From Tunturibacter gelidoferens (GTDB lineage Bacteria; Acidobacteriota; Terriglobia; Terriglobales; Acidobacteriaceae): a stretch of DNA of 64,000 bases. The notes beneath the pieces are model-generated. The model was not told the DNA's origin. It worked only from the letters and a program-made list of their open reading frames with translations, and searched no databases. Position numbers and translations under genes: made by a program. Position 1 is the first letter of the stretch. The number at the start of each line of letters is the position of its first letter. Shown in pieces: positions 53,719-61,484 of this stretch. The stretch is from positions 4,030,001-4,094,000 of the forward strand of contig NZ_CP132938.1 in NCBI RefSeq assembly GCF_040358255.1, written 5' to 3'.

Positions 53719-55773
53719 TTACATAACGGGTGGGGCTTCGATGCCGAGGTAGTCGAGGGCGCGGATCATCTCGCGTTGGGCTACGGCGGCGGTGGCGAGG
53801 AGGAGGGCTTTGCGGGTGGGGTTGGTTTCGTTGAGGACGTGGTGGCGGTGGTAGAAGTTGTTGAACTGCTGGGCCAGTTGGAAGGCGTACTTGGCTAGGT
53901 AGGCGGGCTCGGCGGTGGCGATGCACTGCTCGGTCAACAGCGTGAGTTTGGAGGCGAGGAGCCAGGTCTCCCAGAGGCTGCTTCCCTCTTCGGTGTCGAG
54001 GATGTTGGAGAGGTCGAGCGTGGCGATGGCGGCCAGGGACGCGGCTTCGGTGGTGTTGGCTTTGCGGAAGATATTGGCGGCGCGGACGATAGCGTACTGG
54101 ACGTAGGGGCCGGTCTCGCCTTCGAAGCTGAGGGCGTCTTTGAAGTCAAAAGCGATGACGGTGTTGCGGGTGAAGCGGAGCATGAAGTAGCGGAGAGCGC
54201 CGACTGCGATCTGCGTGGCGATGGTGAGGCGTTCGGCCGGTTCGATCTCGGGATGGCGGGTGTCTACTTCGGACTTTGCGGCGGCGATGAGACGGTCTAG
54301 GAGGTCGTCGGCTTTGACGCCGAAGCCCTTGCGGCCGCTGACTTCGATGAAAGGCTTCTTCTGATCTTCTTCGCTGATGGTGTAGCCGAGTTCGACGGCG
54401 CAGCGGGGGGTGAGAGCGACCATCTCGTAGCTGAAGTGGGTGTAGTTGTCGGCGGCTTCGGTGTAGCCCATGCCGCGGAGTGCTGCGATGACGTTATTCT
54501 GCGGGTCGTTCTGGCGGGAGTCGATGACGTTGTAGATGTGGTCGGCTTTGCCGAAGGTGGGGTGCGGGGTTTCGCCGTGAGTGGTGGAGATCCAGCAACA
54601 GCGGTCTGGGTACTCCCGAAATTTTGTGTAGCCGAAGTCCTTGCCGGGCAGGAGGCCGAACTTCCAGAGGTGGTAGGCGATGTCTTTGCCGACGTAGGTG
54701 ACGGTGCCGTTGGAGCGGACGATGACCTTCGCGTCTTCGTCGGGGAGGCTGGAGTCGGAGGTGGTGGGATTTGTGGAATCCCACATCTCAGAGTCGAGAT
54801 GTGGGGCACCCGGTTCATTGCCGGCGCGGCGCATGACGTAGCAGCCTTTATTTTTGCCGGCGGTTTCGAGGTAGAGGACACCTTTTTCGAGCATGAGTTC
54901 GCGGGCCGCGTCCCAGAAGTGCAGGGAGAGGATCTCGCTTTCGCGCGGGAGGAAGTCGTACTCGATGTTGAGGCGCTGCATGGTTTCGAGGTGGCGGCGA
55001 AGGATGGCGGTGGAGATAAGGTCGGCTATGTCTGCTGTGTCGTTGTTGCCGATTTCGAGGGCGTGGAGGGTGTCGAGACGAATCTGTTTGCGCGCGTCGA
55101 TATGTTCGGGATCGGCGGTGTACCACTGGGAGACGCGGGCGTAGAGGTCCCAACAGTAGAAGTCGATGCGCTGATTGGTCTCGAGGAGCTCGGTGAGGAG
55201 TTCGCGGGTGCTGGTGAGGGTTTTGCCTTCGAGGTAGACGAGGCCTACGACTACGTCTGCGACCTGGACGCCGGTGTTGTCGATGTAGTTTTGAACGCCG
55301 ACTTCGTAGCCGGTCTTGAAGGTGTCGGGGCGGAGGAGACGCTGGAAGGTGTCGCCGAGAATGGCATTGCGGAGGTGGCCGATGTGGGCGGCTTTGTTGG
55401 GGTTGATGCTGGTGTGTTCGACGAGGCGGAAGCCTGGGCCGCCGATGTCTGCGTGCTGGTCGGCGGCGATGCGGCGGACGGCGGCGGCGCGGTCGAGGTG
55501 GATGTTGAGGTAGCCTGCGCCGGCTACTTCGACGCTGGCGACGCCTTCCAGCGTGGGGAGGGCGGCGGTGAGTTCGGCGGCTAGCTCGGTGGCGATGGCG
55601 CGGGGGGCTTTGCGGAGACGCTTGGCCAGCTCGAAGGCTACGGGCAGGGCTAGTTCGCCGAGGGCGATGCTAGGGGGCTGCTCGACGACGAGGTTCGTGA
55701 GGGTGACGTCGTATTTTGCGAGGAGGATGGCCTGGATGCGGGCCAACAGGGACTGCTGAATTGTGCGATACAT
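53719..55773 (-). CDS. argS: arginyl-tRNA synthetase
   Basis: A 684-residue class I aminoacyl-tRNA synthetase, longer than the usual 550-590. The N-terminal Add1 domain (about 1-115) precedes TSINPNKAAHIGHLRNAILG with the HIGH box. SNGTVTYVGKDIAYHLWKFG and FEVSGRKGFGVKADDLLD-type sequence (without canonical KMSKS, as common in ArgRS) follow, then the anticodon domain (LLTEQCIATAEPAYLAKYAF). At about residues 318-340 a palindromic element is translated in frame (APHLDSEMWDS) in a surface region just before the conserved VIVRSNG. Essential gene, so the insertion must be tolerated. Confidence 0.95.
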   Translation of the reverse strand: MYRTIQQSLLARIQAILLAKYDVTLTNLVVEQPPSIALGELALPVAFELAKRLRKAPRAIATELAAELTAALPTLEGVASVEVAGAGYLNIHLDRAAAVRRIAADQHADIGGPGFRLVEHTSINPNKAAHIGHLRNAILGDTFQRLLRPDTFKTGYEVGVQNYIDNTGVQVADVVVGLVYLEGKTLTSTRELLTELLETNQRIDFYCWDLYARVSQWYTADPEHIDARKQIRLDTLHALEIGNNDTADIADLISTAILRRHLETMQRLNIEYDFLPRESEILSLHFWDAARELMLEKGVLYLETAGKNKGCYVMRRAGNEPGAPHLDSEMWDSTNPTTSDSSLPDEDAKVIVRSNGTVTYVGKDIAYHLWKFGLLPGKDFGYTKFREYPDRCCWISTTHGETPHPTFGKADHIYNVIDSRQNDPQNNVIAALRGMGYTEAADNYTHFSYEMVALTPRCAVELGYTISEEDQKKPFIEVSGRKGFGVKADDLLDRLIAAAKSEVDTRHPEIEPAERLTIATQIAVGALRYFMLRFTRNTVIAFDFKDALSFEGETGPYVQYAIVRAANIFRKANTTEAASLAAIATLDLSNILDTEEGSSLWETWLLASKLTLLTEQCIATAEPAYLAKYAFQLAQQFNNFYHRHHVLNETNPTRKALLLATAAVAQREMIRALDYLGIEAPPVM
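54780..54813. repeat. palindromic element inside argS
   Basis: CCCACATCTC (54780-54789) and GAGATGTGGG (54796-54805) form a perfect 10-bp stem with a 6-nt loop, followed by GCACCCGG. The same TGGGGCACCCGG tail follows the hairpin at 47825-47857, so both belong to one family. It is in frame with argS. Confidence 0.85.
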
Positions 55774-55823
55774 GCTTTGGGGTCACCACTTTGGAAGATG
55801 GCTTCAGTTTACTAGAGGGGCAC

Positions 55824-55908
55824 CCTGCCGGACGGGCCCACTGCGCGTGGGGCGGCCACTTCGTGGCGGGTATACCGCTTCGCTTGGTGCTTCCCGTTGG
55901 TCGCAGGT
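55824..55908 (+). repeat. REP-like element, CTGCCGGACGGGCC family, plus orientation of a doublet
   Basis: It begins CCTGCCGGACGGGCCCACTG, has GGCGGCCACTTCGTGGC in the middle and ends CTTCCCGTTGGTCG. It faces the inverted copy at 55921-56017 across a 12-bp gap, the layout of a REP doublet. It lies upstream of argS. Confidence 0.8.
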
Positions 55909-55920
55909 TGGATCTTGTGC

Positions 55921-56017
55921 CGACCATCGGGAGGACTGTGGAAGCTTATTCCTGCCACGACAGGTATACATGTCACGAAGTGACCGCGCTCCGCGCAGGA
56001 GGCCCGTCCGGCAGGAC
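55921..56017 (-). repeat. REP-like element, CTGCCGGACGGGCC family, minus orientation of a doublet
   Basis: Read on the minus strand: GTCCTGCCGGACGGGCCTCC, GCGGTCACTTCGTGACATGT, and the end TCCTCCCGATGGTCG. Inverted partner of 55824-55908. It stops 9 bp from the end of the flippase-like gene. Confidence 0.8.
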
Positions 56018-56025
56018 ACTCGTCT

Positions 56026-57042
56026 CTACGGCAGCTCGACGGGCAAGTCTTCGATCTCTTCGAGCAGTGGCTTGTGGTTGTGGATGCGGATGCGATGGGT
56101 GAGGAAGATGATGCCGCCAGCGCCGGTAACGGAGAGGAGCATCCAGACGTGGATCGCGAGGCCGAAGACAGCGGATTGCGACATGGATGCGCCGTGATTG
56201 ACGAGAGAGGTTTTGACGGCGAGCTCGAAGGGACCGATGGCTCCGGGGGAGCTGGGAATCAGGTAGGAGAGGTTTGCGAAGGAGACGGCGAGCCAGGCGG
56301 CAATGCCGTCAACCGACAAGCCGAGGAGACGGATGGCGGAGAGAAAGATCATGCCTTCGCAGGTCCAGATGACGACCGTCTGAAATAGCAGGAGGAGAGA
56401 GCCGGCAACACCGAGCCTGCCGGTTGCGTCGAGAGCGAGGGTGATCCAGTGTTCGACTTTTTTCAGCAGCGGACCAGCGGGGAGACGGGCGAAGAGTCGT
56501 TGCACGGGTGCTTGCAGGCTGCGCGCAGCTACGAGGAGGATCAGCAGGCCGATGGCGGAGACGGCGAGCGAGATATTGGCGATGAGACGAAGACGCGGCG
56601 TGGCGATGCTGCCTACGGTCGAGACAAAGAGGAGGACGAGGACGAAGATGTCAAGGAGCTTTTCGAGGATGACGGTGCTAAGGATGACGGAGGGCGCGGT
56701 GCCGAGATCGTCGGAGTAGGTGAAGATGCGCATGATGTCGCCGATGCGCAGGGGAAGGATGTTGTTGGCGGCGAGCGAGGTCATGAGGACGCGGGCGCAG
56801 ACGGCAAAGTGAGCATGGAGCGAGCGACCGTTGCGGGGCATCATCTGGCTCCAGCGAACGCAGCGCAGAGAGTAGCTGGCGGCGGTGAAGCCGAGGACTC
56901 CAAGGATCCACACCGGGTGCGCGGCGCGGAGGGCGCGGAACTCGTAGAGCGGAATGTTATGGAACGTATACCAGAGGAAGAAGGCGCTGATGAGCAGGCC
57001 GGGGATGGTCTTCAGCAGGTTGCGGCTGTTGGCGGCGCTCAT
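56026..57042 (-). CDS. lysylphosphatidylglycerol synthase-like flippase domain protein (UPF0104/YbhN)
   Basis: A 338-residue membrane protein with about eight helices. Family features are LRCVRWSQMM, then LMTSLAANNILPLRIGDIMR with its Pro/Arg-Gly segment, and LSYLIPSSPGAIGPFELAVK, the glycine/proline-rich signature of the MprF N-terminal flippase superfamily. Stand-alone members move or modify lipids in the inner membrane. The synthetase domain of MprF is absent. ATG 57042 is chosen, as the longer frame adds only a low-complexity Ser/Arg tail. Confidence 0.82.
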   Translation of the reverse strand: MSAANSRNLLKTIPGLLISAFFLWYTFHNIPLYEFRALRAAHPVWILGVLGFTAASYSLRCVRWSQMMPRNGRSLHAHFAVCARVLMTSLAANNILPLRIGDIMRIFTYSDDLGTAPSVILSTVILEKLLDIFVLVLLFVSTVGSIATPRLRLIANISLAVSAIGLLILLVAARSLQAPVQRLFARLPAGPLLKKVEHWITLALDATGRLGVAGSLLLLFQTVVIWTCEGMIFLSAIRLLGLSVDGIAAWLAVSFANLSYLIPSSPGAIGPFELAVKTSLVNHGASMSQSAVFGLAIHVWMLLSVTGAGGIIFLTHRIRIHNHKPLLEEIEDLPVELP

Positions 57043-57192
57043 GCGAGCAGCCAGAGGGACAGCGGGCGATGGGTCGTTTCGCGGGAGACTGGAAGAAAAA
57101 AGAGACGATGAAGCATGCAGCTTCGATTGTATCGTCTGTGTTATCGATCGCTTACGTCGGAGCAGAAACAATGCGCCCGCAGTTGGAATGGT

Positions 57193-57438
57193 TTAGACGG
57201 AGACGGAGAAGAAGACACTACGGAAGGCTTCTTCGTCGTGTTGGGAGTTCTTCCTGCGTTGAGGGTCGGGTTCCGCATGGGCCTCGACACGGGAGATCAC
57301 ATCGCCATCATCGCTGGCTGCGAAGCTGTTGAGCTTCCGGCGCACGGCGGCTGCGGCTTTCCTGGCTTCCTGGGTCTGGAGGGTGGATTGAGTAGAGCCC
57401 AGAGCAAGCTGGCTGACTGGATTGCTGTGAATGTGCAT
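57193..57438 (-). CDS. small hypothetical protein
   Basis: An 81-residue polar protein. A strong ribosome site (GAGGGAG, six bases from the ATG) supports it. AARKAAAAVRRKLNSFAASD-like helix and EEAFRSVFFSVSV at the end are its only marks. No signal peptide or known domain. Alone between the flippase gene and an opposite-strand membrane protein. Confidence 0.55.
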   Translation of the reverse strand: MHIHSNPVSQLALGSTQSTLQTQEARKAAAAVRRKLNSFAASDDGDVISRVEAHAEPDPQRRKNSQHDEEAFRSVFFSVSV

Positions 57439-57756
57439 GACATGCTCCCTCTTTTGAATTGTTCCCTTCGTTCGGCTTGATGAACCTTGCCCTTTTAGGG
57501 CAATCGGAGGGCCGACTCGCAGGAAGCCGTGATGAGAGCTTTCTAAGAATAGTGTTTGGCGATTTCTTTTTTTTTGACTTGCGAGAGATGTAGGCTGAAT
57601 CGATGTTTTTGACGTCTAAAATGCAGGGAAGTTGCGTTGTTGAGAGATGGGTGACTTTACGTTCGTGATGAACTGCATAACTTTGGACTAGGACTTCGCA
57701 GACCGCAAGCTGACGGTATGCAATAGAAATAGGATCGCGGCGGGAGCAAGAGGTAT

Positions 57757-59352
57757 TTGGCTACATCGATAGCATCACAGCTCTCTTCGGTAGAGCTGGA
57801 ACTCGAGCAGTACCGGCGGGAGCGAAGCTTTGCGGCGGCGCTGGTGACTGTGCTGACATTGGTTGCGTTGCTGATCCACGGCTATCATCCGTATGCCGAG
57901 GACGGCGGTATTTATCTGCCCGAGATTAAGCGGCTGCTCGATCCGAGGCTGTATCCGTATGGGGCCGAGTTCGTGGTGGGGCACCTGCGGTACTCCGTGT
58001 TTGCGCCGTTTGTGGCTGGCCTGGTGCGCGAGTCGCGCTTGAGCCTGGAGACAGTGCTGCTGCTGGTGCATCTGGCGAGCTTTTGGGTGACGTTGTTTGC
58101 GGCGTGGCTGCTGGCGGCTCGCTGCTATGGGTCGCGTGAGGCGAGAGGTGGTGCGGTGACGCTGCTGGCGGTGTGGCTGACGATTCCGATTGCCGGGACG
58201 TCGCTGATGCTGATGGATCCTTACGTGACGGCGCGAAGTATCTCGACTCCCTGTGCGCTTCTGGCACTGGTGGGAGCTCTGCAGTTTTTGTCGCCGCGGT
58301 TTGAGACGGAAGGAGAGCGGCGGCGCGGGTTGACGCTTTGTTGCGGGGCTCTGGCTGGGGCCGGGATAATGCATCCGCTGATGGGCGCGTATGCGCTGGG
58401 GTGGGTGCTGGTTCTGGGTGCGGCGCTGTCTGTGAGCCGGCTGGTGCGGGTGTGGGGGACGGTGGGACTGGGTTTGGCGGCGGTGTTAGCGGCGACGGTG
58501 GTGCAGTTGTTGGCTCCGGTGGAGAGCGTGGCCTACCAGAGGGTGATGCTGACGCGGAGTTACTGGTTTCTTAGCCAATGGCACTGGTACGAGTGGGTTG
58601 GGCTAGTGGCGCCGCTGATGATTCTTGCAATCGTTGCCGTGGGACGGAGCCGTACGGTGGATAGCGTGGGTGTGGCGCTGGCGCGTGCTTCGGTGGTGTC
58701 GGGAGGGACGGCGATCGCGGTGGCGCTGCTGTTTGCGCGGGAGGGAGCGGCGGTGCACCAGGTTGCGAGGCTGCAGCCCTTGCGGATCTTTCAACTGGTG
58801 TACGTAGTGATGATTCTGGTGGCGGGCGCGACGCTGGGGGAACGTGTCTTGCGGCGACGAGGGTGGCGGTGGGTTGCTGTGTTTTCTGTGCTGGCGGTGG
58901 TGATGGTGCTGGCCGACCGTGAGACATTTCCTGGTTCGAAGCACCTTGAACTTCCGGAGGCCCTGGCTTGGGCGGCTAAGGGTGGGGGGAATCGCTGGGA
59001 GCAGGCATTTGTCTGGATCAGAGAGAGCACGCCGAAGGATGCGGTGTTTGCCCTGGACGCGTATTACACGGTCAGGGATGGAGAAGATGCACAGAGCTTT
59101 CGTGCGATTGCGGAGCGGAGTTCGCTGCCGGATTCAAAAGACGGCGGAACGGCTTCGAACAGGCCTGAACTCACCGAAGAGTGGTCGCAGGGAATGGCTC
59201 TGCAAACCGGACTGGGCAGGGGCGTGGATGCCAGCCGATTTGCGGCGCTGAAGTCGATTGGTGCGACTTGGGTGGTGCTTGAGCGAGATGCTGCGACGAG
59301 GTTTGGTTGTGCTTACGAAGATGAGGCGGTGAAGGTGTGCCGCCTGCCGTGA
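57757..59352 (+). CDS. hypothetical polytopic membrane protein (GT-C-like layout)
   Basis: A 531-residue protein. A short cytoplasmic N-terminus is followed by about ten helices between residues 27 and 395, then a soluble C-terminal domain of about 130 residues. The first loop, HGYHPYAEDGGIYLPEIKRL, has two acidic residues after helix 1, as in GT-C glycosyltransferases and similar membrane enzymes, and the segment WIRESTPKDAVFALDAYY is common in their soluble tails. The exact activity is unknown. Start is TTG; GGGAG lies ten bases upstream. Confidence 0.6.
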   Translation: MATSIASQLSSVELELEQYRRERSFAAALVTVLTLVALLIHGYHPYAEDGGIYLPEIKRLLDPRLYPYGAEFVVGHLRYSVFAPFVAGLVRESRLSLETVLLLVHLASFWVTLFAAWLLAARCYGSREARGGAVTLLAVWLTIPIAGTSLMLMDPYVTARSISTPCALLALVGALQFLSPRFETEGERRRGLTLCCGALAGAGIMHPLMGAYALGWVLVLGAALSVSRLVRVWGTVGLGLAAVLAATVVQLLAPVESVAYQRVMLTRSYWFLSQWHWYEWVGLVAPLMILAIVAVGRSRTVDSVGVALARASVVSGGTAIAVALLFAREGAAVHQVARLQPLRIFQLVYVVMILVAGATLGERVLRRRGWRWVAVFSVLAVVMVLADRETFPGSKHLELPEALAWAAKGGGNRWEQAFVWIRESTPKDAVFALDAYYTVRDGEDAQSFRAIAERSSLPDSKDGGTASNRPELTEEWSQGMALQTGLGRGVDASRFAALKSIGATWVVLERDAATRFGCAYEDEAVKVCRLP

Positions 59353-59374
59353 CGAGTGGCACGCGGCGCTGGGT

Positions 59375-61408
59375 TCAGTTCCCTGCCGGGGTTGCTTTAG
59401 GCGCGGACGGTGCGGTGGTGAGGACGACTGTCTCCTGGTCTTTGTTCTCGAATTTGGAGTAGAAGCTCCGAAGGCCGGCGTACTCGTCAGGCTTGAAGTA
59501 GATCTCTGCGAGAAAGTAGTCCCTACGGATGGTGAAGCTATTGGGGCTGGACTCTGAATTCAGGGAGTACAGGGCAAACTTCTCGAAGCCCATCTTGTCG
59601 CTGACAGGGAGCGATTCTACTTTGAAGGACGGTGGGAACTTGATGCGAACTGCATCTTGATTGGTGCGAGAGTATGGGAAATAGACTGGGATCTCTCGTT
59701 TTTCGTGGGGAAACGCAGGTTTCGAGTTCGCTTCGAAGATGTCGGCGGGAATGAACAGGCGTTTGCCCGTGGCGGAGCCAAGACTTCCTTTGAAGGAGAG
59801 GTTGACGACGAGGGGTTGCTCGTAGTCTTCGAGCTTATCGATGGAGGTGACTTTGATGTCGGCTCCGGCAGGCATGAGGCGTTCGACGTTGGTGCGAAGT
59901 TCTCGTTTGAGGCTTTCGTCGTCGCCGGTGAGGGCGCGCTGCCGCCAATGAAGAGCCGGAGATCCCATGTAAGTCATCTTTAGAGTGCCGCTGACTTCGC
60001 CGTGTTCGTCCATGGTCAGGTCGGCGATTCGCGTGGTCTTCGAATAGAGATAGGTTTCACCCGGAGTCTCTACTGGACCTGCGCCTCCGTCGATCTGGCG
60101 GAGACCACTGGTCTGGCTGTGCTTCCACTCGAGGTGCTGGTAGGGACAGTAGCGAGAGCCTGGGTCGAAGAACTGGTCCTTGCCGTCAACGTTGACGATT
60201 GCGATGTCGTCGTCGAGCTGCGACATGCTGAGGTATGCGCGAAAGAAGAGACTGCGGTCGCGGCTGGTGACTACGGCGAGATAGGCTTTCATGCCGGCGG
60301 CACGCGCCATTGCGACGAAGAGTGCGGTGATCTGATCGTTGTTACCACGCTTGCGAGTCCAGATGTCGTCGGTGGTGCGAAGCTCTTTGAGACCCTGAGA
60401 CTTCTCTTCGGTGCTGGAGTGTTCGCGGGTGAAGCTGGTGTTTTCGAGCTTCATTACGGCGGCGTAGATCTTGCGGAGCTTCTGATCCTGCGAGTCCGCC
60501 GGGAGGACGAGGTCGTGCACGGCCGCGGTGACGCCGGGTCCGGGCCCAATGAACTTGTCGCGAAGCTTGGCCCAGTGCTTGCCTTCGTTCTTCCAATACT
60601 CGTCGCCGGTGCGATAGGGGGAGTAGTAGAAGAGAACGCGATAGGTAAAGCTGGAGATGGGCGGCATGTAGTCCTCTTCAGGGGCGGGAGGAATATCATG
60701 CGCGTTGAGCTCGAAGATGTACTGGCCTTCGTCGAAGGCTCTGGCGGGAAGCTGGGTTTGTTTTAATTCGGTGCCAGTCGGAAGGATTTTGGTCCAGGAG
60801 ATGGTGTTAGTGAGCTGGCCGCCTTCTTCATTCGAAATGAGCTGTTTATTGGTTGGCTTCCAGGAGTAGCGGGCCTTGCGAGTGTAGAGGCTGGACTGGA
60901 TGTACCACTGGGGTGCACGAAACCAATTGTCGCCGAGGCGCAACTTGTAGCGATATTCAATGATGCTGCCGACTTCGACGTCGGGCAAGGTAAAGACCTT
61001 GGCCATGAATCGGAGGCCCTGAGTTTTTTCTACCAGTTTTTCGTAGGGTTTGCCGGTGAAGGGGATGATGGTGCCGTCGGGGTGAATGGTTCTGCCCTGG
61101 ATGTCGTCGATGACCGTAGAGCCGCCTTCGCTTGAGTGCTCGTAGCCAAGTTCGACGTTGGCGTGCTCCTTGCCGCGCTCGGTGAGGACCTTGAGCCGGA
61201 CGTAGGTGCTGAACATGTGCAGGTTGTCTTCGGTGGTCTCTTCGCGGAAGAGGTAGACGGCGGCGGCTCCGGGAACCTCGGGCTGCGAGGTCATAGAGAG
61301 CTCTTCGGGGGTGGGAACGGTCCACTGCGCGTGGGCGAAGGGTGTGGCGAGGAGAGCCAAGGCAGAGAGAAGAGTGAGGCAGAGGGTACGGCTTGAGATG
61401 TGGTTCAT
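59375..61408 (-). CDS. DUF3857 protein with degenerate transglutaminase domain
   Basis: A 677-residue exported protein. Signal peptide LLSALALLATPFAHA, then a DUF3857 beta domain (about 45-280: STYVRLKVLTERGKEHANVE, IHPDGTIIPFTGKPYEKLV, VGSIIEYRYKLR), then a transglutaminase-like domain. Where active relatives have GDCKDK, this has RGNNDQITALFVAMARAAGM: the catalytic Cys is Asn, so it is probably inactive as an enzyme. A C-terminal beta domain (DUF2569/3858-like) follows. It lies 76 bp after a paralogue with an intact site, on the same strand. Confidence 0.85.
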   Translation of the reverse strand: MNHISSRTLCLTLLSALALLATPFAHAQWTVPTPEELSMTSQPEVPGAAAVYLFREETTEDNLHMFSTYVRLKVLTERGKEHANVELGYEHSSEGGSTVIDDIQGRTIHPDGTIIPFTGKPYEKLVEKTQGLRFMAKVFTLPDVEVGSIIEYRYKLRLGDNWFRAPQWYIQSSLYTRKARYSWKPTNKQLISNEEGGQLTNTISWTKILPTGTELKQTQLPARAFDEGQYIFELNAHDIPPAPEEDYMPPISSFTYRVLFYYSPYRTGDEYWKNEGKHWAKLRDKFIGPGPGVTAAVHDLVLPADSQDQKLRKIYAAVMKLENTSFTREHSSTEEKSQGLKELRTTDDIWTRKRGNNDQITALFVAMARAAGMKAYLAVVTSRDRSLFFRAYLSMSQLDDDIAIVNVDGKDQFFDPGSRYCPYQHLEWKHSQTSGLRQIDGGAGPVETPGETYLYSKTTRIADLTMDEHGEVSGTLKMTYMGSPALHWRQRALTGDDESLKRELRTNVERLMPAGADIKVTSIDKLEDYEQPLVVNLSFKGSLGSATGKRLFIPADIFEANSKPAFPHEKREIPVYFPYSRTNQDAVRIKFPPSFKVESLPVSDKMGFEKFALYSLNSESSPNSFTIRRDYFLAEIYFKPDEYAGLRSFYSKFENKDQETVVLTTAPSAPKATPAGN

Positions 61409-61484
61409 GGTGGAGTCGTCCTTGTTCGGTTGCTTGGCGGTACGGGAGCTGAGGGAGCTTTTCTGATTTTTGATTTAGATTTTT

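Noticed and set aside
54436..55584. A 382-residue plus-strand frame opposite argS
   Set aside because: It is the antisense of a certain essential gene and has no family features.
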